Assembly (NCBI GenBank): GCA_964463245.1
Contig: CAYXBU010000017.1
Location: 1 to 32,263 of the forward strand
Direction: 5' to 3'
Length of the DNA: 32,263 nt
DNA from: CAMEON01 sp964463245
Lineage (GTDB): Bacteria > Bacillota > Clostridia > Oscillospirales > CAG-272
Shown here one piece after another: positions 1-8,377 of the stretch (position 1 is the first letter of the stretch; every line of letters begins with the position of its first letter). A program made the position numbers and the translations under genes. The notes beneath the pieces were generated by a model. It was given only the letters and a program-made list of their open reading frames with translations. It did not search any database and was not told the DNA's origin.

Positions 1-13
1 TATCCGAAAAGTC

Positions 14-42
14 TTGACAAATCGGGACAAGTGTATTATAAT
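14..42 (+). promoter_or_regulatory. Promoter of the leuS T-box transcript
   Basis: A perfect -35 TTGACA (14-19) and a perfect -10 TATAAT (37-42) are separated by 17 bp, matching the consensus for the housekeeping sigma factor. Transcription should start near base 49, just ahead of the T-box leader. Confidence 0.9.
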
Positions 43-48
43 AGACAC

Positions 49-340
49 GTTCAAACGCAAAGACGGGGAACGGATAGGCAAGCGCACCCTGCAGAGAACC
101 GTGGGTCGGTGCGACACGGCGGGCGGCGGCAGATCCCCTCACCCCTGAGCGGCTGACCGAACCGAGGATGCCTCGGAGTAGGGAAGGACGGCACCCGCCG
201 TTATACGGGCGTGACAAGGAGCGGCGGTTCGTCGCTCGGTCGCAAAGAGCGGATGCGCCGAGGGCGTATCAAGCAGAGTGGTACCGCGGGAGTTTGACCC
301 CGTCTCTGGTTGTAGGAGACAGGGGCTTTTTCTTTTCCGT
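49..340 (+). promoter_or_regulatory. T-box riboswitch, leucine-specific, upstream of leuS
   Basis: This leader senses uncharged tRNA-Leu and lets transcription continue into leuS when leucine charging is low. The conserved T-box sequence GCAGAGTGGTACCGCGGG ends at 290. An intrinsic terminator follows, with CCCCGTCTC (298-306) pairing with GAGACAGGGG (316-325) before a U-rich run at 327-336. In stem I, the AGAGA bulge and a CCGTG/CACGG distal stem are visible around 93-119. A CTC leucine codon at 138-140, followed by A and CCCCTGAG, sits where the specifier codon is expected. The exact pairing of stems II and III was not worked out. An in-frame extension of leuS back to 168 crosses this structure and is not a real coding start. 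Confidence 0.93.
298..336 (+). terminator. Regulated terminator of the leuS T-box
   Basis: CCCC-GTCTC pairs with GAGAC-A-GGGG with one bulged base, and the loop is about nine bases. It is followed by CTTTTTCTTTT. In the T-box mechanism it competes with an antiterminator formed by the GGTACCGCGGG element just upstream. Confidence 0.88.
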
Positions 341-377
341 CGGGAAGCCAACACAACAGAAAGGAAGCGGACACATC

Positions 378-2777
378 ATGAAGTACGATTTTTCATCCAT
401 TGAGAGCAAGTGGCAAAGGAAGTGGGATGAAGCGCACATTTTTGAGGCGCAGGATCATTCCGATAAGCCCAAGTTCTACGGTCTGGTCGAGTTCCCCTAT
501 CCCTCAGGCGTGGGTATGCACGTCGGACACATCAAGGCCTACTCCGGTCTGGAGGTGGTCAGCCGCAAGCGGCGTATGCAGGGCTACAATGTCCTGTTCC
601 CCATCGGCTTTGATGCCTTCGGTCTGCCGACCGAGAACTCGGCCATCAAGACCGGTATCCACCCCCGCCAGCTGACCGACCGCAACATTCAGAAGTTCAC
701 CCAGCAGCTCAAGCGGGTCGGCTTCTCCTTTGACTGGTCGCGTGTCATCGACACCACCGAGGAGGACTACTACCGCTGGACGCAGTACATCTTCCTCAAG
801 ATGTTTGAAAAGGGTCTGGCCTTCCGCAGTACCGCGCTGGTCAATTACTGCCCGCATTGCAAGGTCGTGCTGTCCAACGAGGATTCTCAGGGCGGTAAGT
901 GCGACATCTGCAAGAGCGATATCATCCAGAAGTCCAAGGATGTGTGGTACCTCCGTATCACCGAGTACGCCGACAAACTCCTGGAGGGTCTCTCGGATGT
1001 GGACTACCTGCCCAACATCAAGCAGCAGCAGGTCAACTGGATCGGCAAGTCCCGCGGCGCGTTCGTGGATTTCGGCGTGACCGGCACCGAGGAAAAGCTC
1101 CGTATCTACACCACACGCCCTGACACCCTCTTCGGTGTGACCTTCATGGTCATCGCCCCCGAGCATCCGCTGATCGGGAAGATGGAGAGCCGCATCAACA
1201 ACATGGATGCGGTACGAGCCTATCAGACCGAGTGCCAGAAAAAGACCGAGTTTGAGCGTACTCAGCTGGTCAAGGAAAAGACCGGTGTGCGGCTGGACGG
1301 CATCGCCGGAATCAATCCCGTGACCGGCAAGGAGATCCCCATCTACATCGCCGACTATGTCATGATGGGCTACGGAACCGGCGCGATCATGGCTGTCCCG
1401 GCGCACGACGAGCGGGACTATGCCTTTGCCAAAAAGTTCGGCATTGAGATCATCCCGGTCATCAAGGGTGGCGACATCGAGAAGGAAGCATACACCGGCG
1501 AGGGCGAGATGATCAACTCGGATTTTCTCAATGGCCTGGACAACAAGCCCGACTCCATTGCCCGCATGATCGACTGGCTGACCTCCCATGGCATCGGCGA
1601 GGGCGGTGTGCAGTACAAGATGAAGGATTGGGCATTTAACCGCCAGCGGTACTGGGGCGAGCCGATCCCGATCGTGCATTGCCCGACCTGCGGCATGGTG
1701 CCGGTGCCCTATGATCAGCTCCCGCTCCGCCTGCCTCCCATGACCGAGTTTGAGCCGGGTCAGGGCGGAGAATCCCCGTTGGCCAAGGTAGAGTCCTTCG
1801 TTCATTGCACCTGCCCGAAATGCGGCGGTGAGGCGCGGCGTGAGACCGACACCATGCCCCAGTGGGCAGGCTCGTCCTGGTATTACCTGCGGTATATCGA
1901 CCCGCACAACGACCACGCCATCGCCGATCCCGAGAAGATGAAGTACTGGATGCCGGTAGACTGGTACAACGGCGGCATGGAGCACGTGACCCGCCACATG
2001 ATCTACTCCCGCTTCTGGTATCACTTCCTGTACGACATCGGCGAGGTTCCGACGGCAGAGCCGTATGCCAAGCGCACGGCGCAGGGGCTGATCCTGGGTC
2101 CCGACGGCGAAAAGATGTCCAAGTCCCGCGGCAATGTGGTCGACCCCAACGACGTGGTGGACGAGATGGGCGCGGATGTACTGCGGGTGTATATCCTGTT
2201 CATGGGAGATTACGGTGCGGCGGCTCCGTGGTCAGAGAACAGTATGCGCGGGTGCAAGCGTTTCCTGGAGCGGGTCGCCGACCTGCCCACCAAGCTGACC
2301 TCCGCCGAGGATCGCAAGCTGGAATCCGCCTTCCACAAGGTCATCCGCAAGGTCTCCTCGGATATTGAGGACATGAAGTTCAACACCGCCATCGCCGCCA
2401 TGATGGGTCTGCTCAATGACATCGACGCGGCAGGCGGTCTGACCAAGGATCAGCTGTCGATCTTTATCCGTCTGCTTTGTCCCTTCGCGCCGCACCTCTC
2501 TGAGGAGATGTGGGAGGCACAGGGCGGCCGTGGCTTCTGCTCGCTGGCAGAGTGGCCGGAGTACGACGAGGCCAAGACCCGCGACGAGACCGTGGAGCTT
2601 GCTGTCCAGATCAACGGCAAGGTACGCGGCAAGGTGACACTGCCTGCAGATGCCGACCGCGAGGTCGCGCTGGCCGCCGTTCGCGCAGACGAGCGTCTGG
2701 GCGGACTGCTGGAGGGTAAGACGGTGGTCAAGGAGATCGTCATACCGGGCAAGATCATCAATATCGTGGTCAAGTAA
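378..2777 (+). CDS. leuS: Leucyl-tRNA synthetase
   Basis: A 799-residue cytoplasmic class I aminoacyl-tRNA synthetase that charges tRNA-Leu. The HIGH signature appears as HVGH (residues 48-51) within a FPYPSG context. The KMSKS loop is at 579-583 in GEKMSKSRGN. A Cys4 zinc knuckle (CPHC...CDIC) lies between them. The CP1 editing domain shows TTRPDTLFG and the conserved HDERDYAFA stretch, so post-transfer proofreading looks intact. The length is normal for bacterial LeuRS. I chose the ATG at 378 because AAGGAAG lies 10 bases upstream and the residues before it are T-box leader. Expression is controlled by the leader and ends at a strong terminator at 2783-2823. Confidence 0.98.
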   Translation: MKYDFSSIESKWQRKWDEAHIFEAQDHSDKPKFYGLVEFPYPSGVGMHVGHIKAYSGLEVVSRKRRMQGYNVLFPIGFDAFGLPTENSAIKTGIHPRQLTDRNIQKFTQQLKRVGFSFDWSRVIDTTEEDYYRWTQYIFLKMFEKGLAFRSTALVNYCPHCKVVLSNEDSQGGKCDICKSDIIQKSKDVWYLRITEYADKLLEGLSDVDYLPNIKQQQVNWIGKSRGAFVDFGVTGTEEKLRIYTTRPDTLFGVTFMVIAPEHPLIGKMESRINNMDAVRAYQTECQKKTEFERTQLVKEKTGVRLDGIAGINPVTGKEIPIYIADYVMMGYGTGAIMAVPAHDERDYAFAKKFGIEIIPVIKGGDIEKEAYTGEGEMINSDFLNGLDNKPDSIARMIDWLTSHGIGEGGVQYKMKDWAFNRQRYWGEPIPIVHCPTCGMVPVPYDQLPLRLPPMTEFEPGQGGESPLAKVESFVHCTCPKCGGEARRETDTMPQWAGSSWYYLRYIDPHNDHAIADPEKMKYWMPVDWYNGGMEHVTRHMIYSRFWYHFLYDIGEVPTAEPYAKRTAQGLILGPDGEKMSKSRGNVVDPNDVVDEMGADVLRVYILFMGDYGAAAPWSENSMRGCKRFLERVADLPTKLTSAEDRKLESAFHKVIRKVSSDIEDMKFNTAIAAMMGLLNDIDAAGGLTKDQLSIFIRLLCPFAPHLSEEMWEAQGGRGFCSLAEWPEYDEAKTRDETVELAVQINGKVRGKVTLPADADREVALAAVRADERLGGLLEGKTVVKEIVIPGKIINIVVK

Positions 2778-2782
2778 GACCT

Positions 2783-2823
2783 ACGGGAGGAGTCTTTTGC
2801 GCGGCTCCTCCCGTATTCTTTTC
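2783..2823 (+). terminator. Terminator after leuS
   Basis: A perfect 10-bp stem, ACGGGAGGAG (2783-2792) with CTCCTCCCGT (2805-2814), is followed by ATTCTTTT. It begins six bases after the leuS stop codon. Confidence 0.9.
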
Positions 2824-2865
2824 GGGTTTCGCAAGTCAGATCAAGAAAACAGGCCGACTTTCCTG

Positions 2866-2877
2866 TATAATTATAAT
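2866..2877 (+). promoter_or_regulatory. Possible promoter -10 region for the AraC/GyrI-like gene
   Basis: Two consecutive TATAAT hexamers (2866-2871 and 2872-2877) lie 26-37 bases before the start codon. No good -35 hexamer is visible at 17 bp, so the promoter may be weak or activator-dependent. Autoregulation would be usual for this family but is inference. Confidence 0.45.
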
Positions 2878-2902
2878 GACGAAGCAAGGAAGGGGTGATC
2901 CC

Positions 2903-3898
2903 ATGACGGTTTTGAACGCGGAATGGAGTCGATACATCCAGAGCATATTGAGCGAAATTGACTGCTGTATCAAGGAAAAACGAGACGAGTCGGTAACGCT
3001 GGAGCGGCTGGCGGGCAGGCTGGGCTACTCGACCTGGTACACCTCGCGGCGGTTCCGTGAGCTGTCCGGAATGACACTACGCACCTACCTGCGGGAGCGG
3101 CGGCTGGCTTTCGCGCTCAAGGAGCTGCGGGACAACGAACGGAGCATTCTGGACATCGCGCTGGATTACGGCTTTTCCTCCCATGAGGCCTTCACGCGCG
3201 CCTTTCGGACGGCCTACGGAATGTGCCCGCGCGACTACCGCGCAAGACCGCGTCCCGTGATCCTGCGGACGGTCATTCGACCCTTCGATTGCTATCTTTT
3301 GGAAACGAAAGGATGGGAAAACATGGAACAAGCAAACGGAACGCATGAGATCAAGACCTACTTCGTGACCATACCGGCACACAAATTCCTGCACATCCGC
3401 AACTATGAGAGCATTGGCTACTGGGACTTCTGGCAGAAGCAAGCTGAAATACCGGGTCAGGATTGTGACACGATCTGCGGACTGTTGGACAGCATCCGGG
3501 GCAAGCTGGATGACCTGGGCGGTGAGGAGCACGACAGCGGAAGTGGACAGCTCATGGCGTTCATGAATCAGCCGACCGGTCGTATCTGTAGCTGGGGCAT
3601 CCCGCTGGCGGAATGCTACGGCGTGCGCCTGCCGGCCGACTACACGGGCGAGGTGCCGCCGCAGATGATCCTTACCGACATACCGGAGGGTGAGTATTTG
3701 GTCTTTGAGCACGGACCGTTCGATTTTGAGACCGAGAACGCCGCCGTGGAGGCGTCGATCGAGAAGGCCATGAAGGAGTTTGACTACGCGGGCGCGGGGT
3801 ACGCGCTCGACCTGACACCGGGGCGAGTCTTTTACTTCTTCCACGACTGCAAGCGGTATTGGAAGTATGTACGACCGGTGAGGCGAGTCGGCTCATGA
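2903..3898 (+). CDS. AraC-family regulator with C-terminal GyrI-like effector-binding domain
   Basis: A 331-residue cytoplasmic transcription factor. The N-terminal ~110 residues are a two-HTH AraC domain: the first helix-turn-helix is around LERLAGRLGYSTWYTSRRFRE, the second around ILDIALDYGFSSHEAFTRAFR, followed by the typical GMCPRDYR. Residues ~145-331 resemble the GyrI-like/Rob C-terminal small-molecule-binding domain, with IPAHKFLHIRNYE at its start and IPEGEYLVFEHGPF later. This architecture is known from regulators of multidrug efflux and stress genes. The start is ATG 2903, seven bases after AAGGAAGGGG; the upstream ATG at 2876 has no ribosome binding site. No obvious target gene is adjacent, so the ligand and regulon are unknown. 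Confidence 0.9.
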   Translation: MTVLNAEWSRYIQSILSEIDCCIKEKRDESVTLERLAGRLGYSTWYTSRRFRELSGMTLRTYLRERRLAFALKELRDNERSILDIALDYGFSSHEAFTRAFRTAYGMCPRDYRARPRPVILRTVIRPFDCYLLETKGWENMEQANGTHEIKTYFVTIPAHKFLHIRNYESIGYWDFWQKQAEIPGQDCDTICGLLDSIRGKLDDLGGEEHDSGSGQLMAFMNQPTGRICSWGIPLAECYGVRLPADYTGEVPPQMILTDIPEGEYLVFEHGPFDFETENAAVEASIEKAMKEFDYAGAGYALDLTPGRVFYFFHDCKRYWKYVRPVRRVGS

Positions 3899-3922
3899 TC
3901 GGCGGGGAAAGGTTGAACAGAA

Positions 3923-3971
3923 CGAAAAAACTCGGGGGAGCCTGCGGGGCAGGTTACCTCCGAGATTTTCG
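3923..3971 (+). terminator. Terminator-like hairpin after the AraC/GyrI-like gene
   Basis: A long interrupted inverted repeat. CGAAAAAACTCGG pairs with CCGAGATTTTCG, with an inner stem AGCCTGC/GCAGGTT and a GGG loop. The flanking A and T runs make it terminator-like. It lies 25 bp after the stop codon. Confidence 0.65.
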
Positions 3972-4019
3972 TAAGAAGTGAAGAATCAGGCAAGAGAAGG
4001 GGTACATCGCTACACCTAC

Positions 4020-4053
4020 AAAATGATACAAAATCAAAATTTTGTATCATTTT
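4020..4053. repeat. Perfect 15-bp inverted repeat in an AT-rich pocket
   Basis: AAAATGATACAAAAT (4020-4034), a four-base CAAA loop, then ATTTTGTATCATTTT (4039-4053). It lies in the 366-bp gap between the AraC/GyrI-like gene and the QueG-like operon, about 150 bp before the operon promoter. It is far more AT-rich than its surroundings. It could be an operator, a weak terminator or a small mobile-element remnant; none can be proved from sequence alone. The rest of the gap (about 4054-4200) shows no gene that I can support. Confidence 0.75.
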
Positions 4054-4201
4054 GGACCGCTATGAACGTTCCAACTACCACTATTTGCTACCGGTTATCA
4101 TATTTGTCTACGGGAAATAGGGTTTTCCTTCAATTCGCCGATCCCATATCAGCAAATGAGCTTGACTGAACAAGGAGGTAAAGCGCAACCTAATTTTTGG
4201 A

Positions 4202-4230
4202 TTGACATTCGGCGAGATTCGTGCTACAAT
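4202..4230 (+). promoter_or_regulatory. Promoter of the QueG-like/addBA operon
   Basis: A perfect -35 TTGACA (4202-4207), a 17-bp spacer and -10 TACAAT (4225-4230). The predicted start of transcription is near 4237, giving a leader of about 30 bases. Confidence 0.85.
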
Positions 4231-4265
4231 ATAGGCAGAAAATCTGTTCAAAGGAGGTGCCCGCC

Positions 4266-5141
4266 ATGCTCATGCGGGAGGTTATTTCCACTCTCGTCGG
4301 TGCGCCGGTCTATCCCATCCCGCTGACTGCGTGTCGGGTGAACCGCCCCTATCTACTTGAACGCGCCGGCATATCTATGAATGGTACGGCGTTGCTGTTC
4401 GCCATTCCGTACCTGATCGCCGCCGATGCTCACGCGCCCGAGCGCAACCTGTCGCTTTACGCGGTGCCGCGTGACTACCACTTGTACATCAAACAGTTGT
4501 CGGATCGGGTGCTTCCCGCCCTGAGAGAGGTCTTCCCCCCGCTCCCCTGCGCCCTGTTCTCGGATCATTCCCCGCTACTTGAGGCGGATGCCGCCGCGCG
4601 CGCCGGGATGGGGGTCATCGGGCTGAACCATATGCTCATCACGCCGACCTACGGCAGCTTTGTCTTTATCGCCGAGGTGGTGGTGGATGCCGACTACGCG
4701 ACCGTCACGGGACAAGCCCCCGGGGTCTTTCCCGACACGCCGCCCACCTGTCCCGGGTGCGGTGCCTGTATCCGCGCTTGTCCCGCCACCGACCCGACGG
4801 GGTGCATGATCCGTCCCTGCCTGTCGGCACTGACCCAGCAAAAGAAAGACCTGACCGAAGAGGAGACCCGACAGCTGGAATCACACCCGCTGGTCTGGGG
4901 CTGTGACACCTGTCAACTGGTCTGCCCGCTCAACCGCGCTGTGCTCTCGGGAGCACATGACACCCCCATCCCCTTTTTTCGGGAGAGTCGCATGACCCGC
5001 CTTACTTCGGAAGAGTTGGAGAGCATGACCGACGAGGCCTTTGCCGAGCGTGCCTTTTCCTGGCGGGGGAAGGCTCCCCTGCGCCGCAACCTGACCATCC
5101 GCGCCGAAAGCCATGTGAAAACGGAGGAAGCCCCATGTTGA
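4266..5141 (+). CDS. QueG-like double 4Fe-4S cluster protein (short form)
   Basis: A 291-residue protein related to epoxyqueuosine reductase, the cobalamin/Fe-S enzyme that finishes queuosine in tRNA. Two ferredoxin-type clusters are visible: C162-x2-C165-x2-C168-x3-C172, and C213-x2-C216-x3-C220 in the GCDTCQLVCP context, preceded by a conserved cysteine in IRPC. It is clearly shorter than typical QueG (about 350-390 residues). It lacks a C-terminal HEAT-repeat region and has a reduced N-terminus, so true epoxyqueuosine reductase activity is uncertain. The start at 4266 follows AAGGAGGTG by six bases. The 3' end overlaps addB by 7 bp, which suggests translational coupling. No other queuosine gene is nearby. 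Confidence 0.8.
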   Translation: MLMREVISTLVGAPVYPIPLTACRVNRPYLLERAGISMNGTALLFAIPYLIAADAHAPERNLSLYAVPRDYHLYIKQLSDRVLPALREVFPPLPCALFSDHSPLLEADAAARAGMGVIGLNHMLITPTYGSFVFIAEVVVDADYATVTGQAPGVFPDTPPTCPGCGACIRACPATDPTGCMIRPCLSALTQQKKDLTEEETRQLESHPLVWGCDTCQLVCPLNRAVLSGAHDTPIPFFRESRMTRLTSEELESMTDEAFAERAFSWRGKAPLRRNLTIRAESHVKTEEAPC

Positions 5142-8100
5142 CTTATTTATTCGGCCGCCCCGGAACCGGCAAGACCCACGAGGTTTTGGATCGCATCCGC
5201 GCCGATCTGGACAGCCGCACAGACCCCGTGTTCCTCATCGTCCCGGAGCAGCAGCTGTACTCGGCCGAGAGCCGTATCCTGCCCGGATTGCCCGCCTCGG
5301 CGGGACAGCGGCTCTCGGTGCTGAGCTTCTCCCGCCTGGCGGATGTGGTGGCTGACCGCTTCGGCGGACGCACCTTCGGCAAGATGACCCGCGCCTCCCG
5401 CACCCTGCTCATGTGGCGCACCCTGCGGGATCTGCGCGGACTGCTCTCGGTGGACACGGGTGCCGCCGACGGCAACTCCTCCCTCTGTCGCTTGATGCTG
5501 GGGGCGGTGGACGAGCTGTCCCGCAACGCTATCTCCCCCGCCTCGCTGGAACGGGCGGCGCGACAACTGCCGAGCGACTCCCCCCTGTCCCAAAAGCTGC
5601 TTGATCTGTCCCTGATCTCCTCTGCCTGGAGCGGTGCCGTGTCCGAGCTGTGCGGGGACGATCCCTCCGACCGCCTCTTACGCACGGCGACCGTCCTGCA
5701 ACGGGAGCACTTTTTCGCTCATGCGACCATCTATTTGGATTCTTTTACCAGCTTTACCGCGCAAGAGTATGCTATCCTGCGGGTCATGTTGGCAGATGCC
5801 GACCGCGTCACGGTCACGCTGAGTCTGGACGGGCGGCAGAACACCGACACCCACATGGAGAGCCTGCGCGGCACCGTCCGCCGCCTTGACCGTCTCTGCG
5901 ATGAGCTGGGACAGCCGACGGAGGACTGTCTGCTGACCCACATCCACCGCACGACGGCTCCCGAATTGCAGATACTGGAGCGAGACCTGTGGCGGTTCGG
6001 GCTGTCCCGCGAGGCGCGACAGATCGTGCCCGAGGAGGAGCGCGGTGCCATTCGTTTGATCACAGCCCCAAACCTGTACGAGGAGGCGCAGGCCGCCGCC
6101 CTGCACATCAGCGAGTTGAAGAACAGCGGCATCCCCTACGATGAGATCGCCGTTGTAGTACGCGATCCTGCCGCCTGGCGTGGCGTACTGGATGCCGCAC
6201 TGGAGAACCACCATATCCCCTTCTTCCTCTCCGAGCGCACGGGTCTTGCCGACCGCCCCGCCGTTCGCTTGCTTCTTCTGGCTCTGCGCTGTCTGCGCCG
6301 CAGCTATCAAACATCGGATGTCGTGTCCCTCTGCAAGACCGGGCTGTGCGGTATATCCTTGTCGGATATGGATGCCTTTTCGGAATACGTGGAGACCTGG
6401 CACTTGCGCGGGCGGCGTATGTCCGACCTGTCTGTGGATTGGAGCATGAACCCCGACGGCTACACCACCGAGATGACCCCGCGCGGCCGGTTCATCCTGT
6501 CCGCCGCCAATCGGGTCAGGCGGACGGTGCTGACCCCGCTGGCGGCTCTGGAAACACGGCTGGCGGTAGCCGACAGCTCTGAGGAGCAATGCCGTGCCCT
6601 TTTTGCCTACCTCACCGAGCTGGGGGTCAAGGAGCACCTGACCGAGACCGCCGAGGCTCTGCTGGCACTGGGCAAGACCCGTGAGGCGGGGGAGACGGTA
6701 CGTCTTTGGAGTCTCTTGACCGCCGCACTGGCAGATATTTCCACTCTTCTGCCCGTGGAGGAGGGGGCATTATCCCTTGACGAGCTGGCGGCGGCACTGG
6801 AGCTGTATGTCTCGGAGACCGACATCGGCACGGTTCCGGCGCGGCAGGACTGCGTGACGGTCGGCTCGGCCGCCATGCTTCGGCTGGAGCATATCTCGGC
6901 TGTGCTGATCTTAGGGCTGTGCGAGGGGGAATTTCCGCAACCCGTGACGGATGACGGCTGGCTGACCGAGCAGGACAAGGAGACCCTTGAGACCTTCGGC
7001 CTTGAGTTTGACGACCGCACCCCGCGCCGGATCTCGGAGGAGCTTCTGTACATCTGGCGCGCCGTGACCAAGCCGTCGCAGGTGCTCCTGCTCTTTACCC
7101 ATACGGCGGCACCCGATGGCAGTACAAGGTCTCCGTCCCTGGCACTCAACCGCGTGCGGTTCCTCTTGCCCTACCTCGAACCCATCAGCTTTTCCTCCGC
7201 GTACCTGGACACCGAAGCCACCGCCTACCGCCCCGCCGTCAACGACACCCTCCCGACCCACACCATCCGCCGGACACTGGGGGAGGAACTGTGGCTGTCG
7301 CATACGGCTCTGCAGACCTATGCCCGCTGCCCCTACAGCTTCTTCGGCTCCCGCGTGCTCAAGCTGCGCGAGCCTGCCGAGGCCAAGCTGGACAACCTCA
7401 ATGCGGGGCTGTTCCTGCACCACGTTCTGGAGGTCTTTCTGCGAGAGACACTGGACGAAGGTCATCGCCCGCGCCACCTGAGTGAGGCCGCGACCGTTGC
7501 AGCTGCCGATCGCATCATGCAGACCTATATGCAGGAGCTGTGCGGTGACCTGACCGGAAACGGACGGCTCCTGCACCTGTTCGCTCGCCTGCGCTCCATC
7601 GCGCTGGTGCTGGTGCGGTCGATCCAAGCCGAGCTGGAGCAAGGCTCCTTTACCGTGGCAGGTCTGGAGTGGGACACCCACGGACGGCGGGAGACCGATC
7701 CGCTCCCACTGGAGGTACCGCTGGACATACCCGCCGAGCCGACGGATGGCGGCTACGAGTCCCCCCTGCCCGAGCGGAGTCTGCGAGTGGTCATGGGCGG
7801 GGTGATCGACCGCGTGGATATCTTCCGCGACGGATCGACCGTGTATGTCCGTGTGGTGGATTACAAGTCCTCCGAGCACATCTTTTCGGAGCGAAAAGCG
7901 TGGCAGGAGATGAATATCCAGCTGTTGCTGTACCTGTTCACCCTCTGCTCCCCCCGCAACCGCCACCTGTTCGCGGATGAGAAAGGCCATCTCCCCGAGG
8001 CGGTGCTCCCTGCCGAGGTGCTGTACCTCAGCCCCTCCGAGCAGGACAACGGCAGCTTTCTCCCCTGCCGCTCGGGTCTGATCCTCAACACCGACGAGGT

Positions 8101-8359
8101 GCTTCATGCCGCCAGTGCTTCCCTGCTCCCGGAGTTTTTGCCCGGGGTCAAGATCGGCAAGGACGGCGGTCTTACGGGCAGTGCCTTGTGTACGTCGTCC
8201 CATCTGGACGAGCTGAACGAGACACTGCAGAACATCATTCGAGACATCGGTACCACCCTGTACGGCGGGAAGGCCGACCGCACACCGAGCGATATCGCTT
8301 GTCGCTACTGCGCCATGCGGGCAAGCTGTCCCGTGGCAGCAGAGACACGAGATTTTTGA
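5135..8359 (+). CDS. addB: ATP-dependent helicase/nuclease subunit B (AddB/RexB)
   Basis: A 1074-residue subunit of the AddAB helicase-nuclease, which resects double-strand breaks to the Chi site before RecA loading. The N-terminal Walker A is GRPGTGKT (residues 7-14). The C-terminal RecB-type nuclease domain has GGVIDRVD and VVDYKSS motifs. The diagnostic iron-sulfur staple is present: C732 (ARCPYSFF) plus C1056-x2-C1059-x5-C1065, clamping the nuclease domain as in Bacillus AddB. The length is slightly below the usual ~1150 residues. The ATG at 5135 follows CGGAGGAAG and lies inside the end of the QueG-like gene. addA follows with a gap of 18 bp. Confidence 0.96.
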   Translation: MLTYLFGRPGTGKTHEVLDRIRADLDSRTDPVFLIVPEQQLYSAESRILPGLPASAGQRLSVLSFSRLADVVADRFGGRTFGKMTRASRTLLMWRTLRDLRGLLSVDTGAADGNSSLCRLMLGAVDELSRNAISPASLERAARQLPSDSPLSQKLLDLSLISSAWSGAVSELCGDDPSDRLLRTATVLQREHFFAHATIYLDSFTSFTAQEYAILRVMLADADRVTVTLSLDGRQNTDTHMESLRGTVRRLDRLCDELGQPTEDCLLTHIHRTTAPELQILERDLWRFGLSREARQIVPEEERGAIRLITAPNLYEEAQAAALHISELKNSGIPYDEIAVVVRDPAAWRGVLDAALENHHIPFFLSERTGLADRPAVRLLLLALRCLRRSYQTSDVVSLCKTGLCGISLSDMDAFSEYVETWHLRGRRMSDLSVDWSMNPDGYTTEMTPRGRFILSAANRVRRTVLTPLAALETRLAVADSSEEQCRALFAYLTELGVKEHLTETAEALLALGKTREAGETVRLWSLLTAALADISTLLPVEEGALSLDELAAALELYVSETDIGTVPARQDCVTVGSAAMLRLEHISAVLILGLCEGEFPQPVTDDGWLTEQDKETLETFGLEFDDRTPRRISEELLYIWRAVTKPSQVLLLFTHTAAPDGSTRSPSLALNRVRFLLPYLEPISFSSAYLDTEATAYRPAVNDTLPTHTIRRTLGEELWLSHTALQTYARCPYSFFGSRVLKLREPAEAKLDNLNAGLFLHHVLEVFLRETLDEGHRPRHLSEAATVAAADRIMQTYMQELCGDLTGNGRLLHLFARLRSIALVLVRSIQAELEQGSFTVAGLEWDTHGRRETDPLPLEVPLDIPAEPTDGGYESPLPERSLRVVMGGVIDRVDIFRDGSTVYVRVVDYKSSEHIFSERKAWQEMNIQLLLYLFTLCSPRNRHLFADEKGHLPEAVLPAEVLYLSPSEQDNGSFLPCRSGLILNTDEVLHAASASLLPEFLPGVKIGKDGGLTGSALCTSSHLDELNETLQNIIRDIGTTLYGGKADRTPSDIACRYCAMRASCPVAAETRDF

Positions 8360-8377
8360 GTGAAGGAGGGCTTCAAC

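Noticed and set aside
168..377. In-frame N-terminal extension of leuS by 70 residues
   Set aside because: It runs through the T-box and its terminator, while ATG 378 has a ribosome binding site and matches the usual LeuRS N-terminus.
504..2024. 506-residue minus-strand open frame
   Set aside because: It lies entirely opposite leuS, has no recognisable domain or ribosome binding site, and reflects codon bias in GC-rich DNA.
3978..4169. 63-residue plus-strand frame in the gap after the AraC/GyrI-like gene
   Set aside because: It includes the 15-bp inverted repeat, has no ribosome binding site and shows no protein-like pattern.
8360..8377. GTG 8360 as the addA start
   Set aside because: It abuts the addB stop without a ribosome binding site; AAGGAGGG lies downstream of it and serves GTG 8378.
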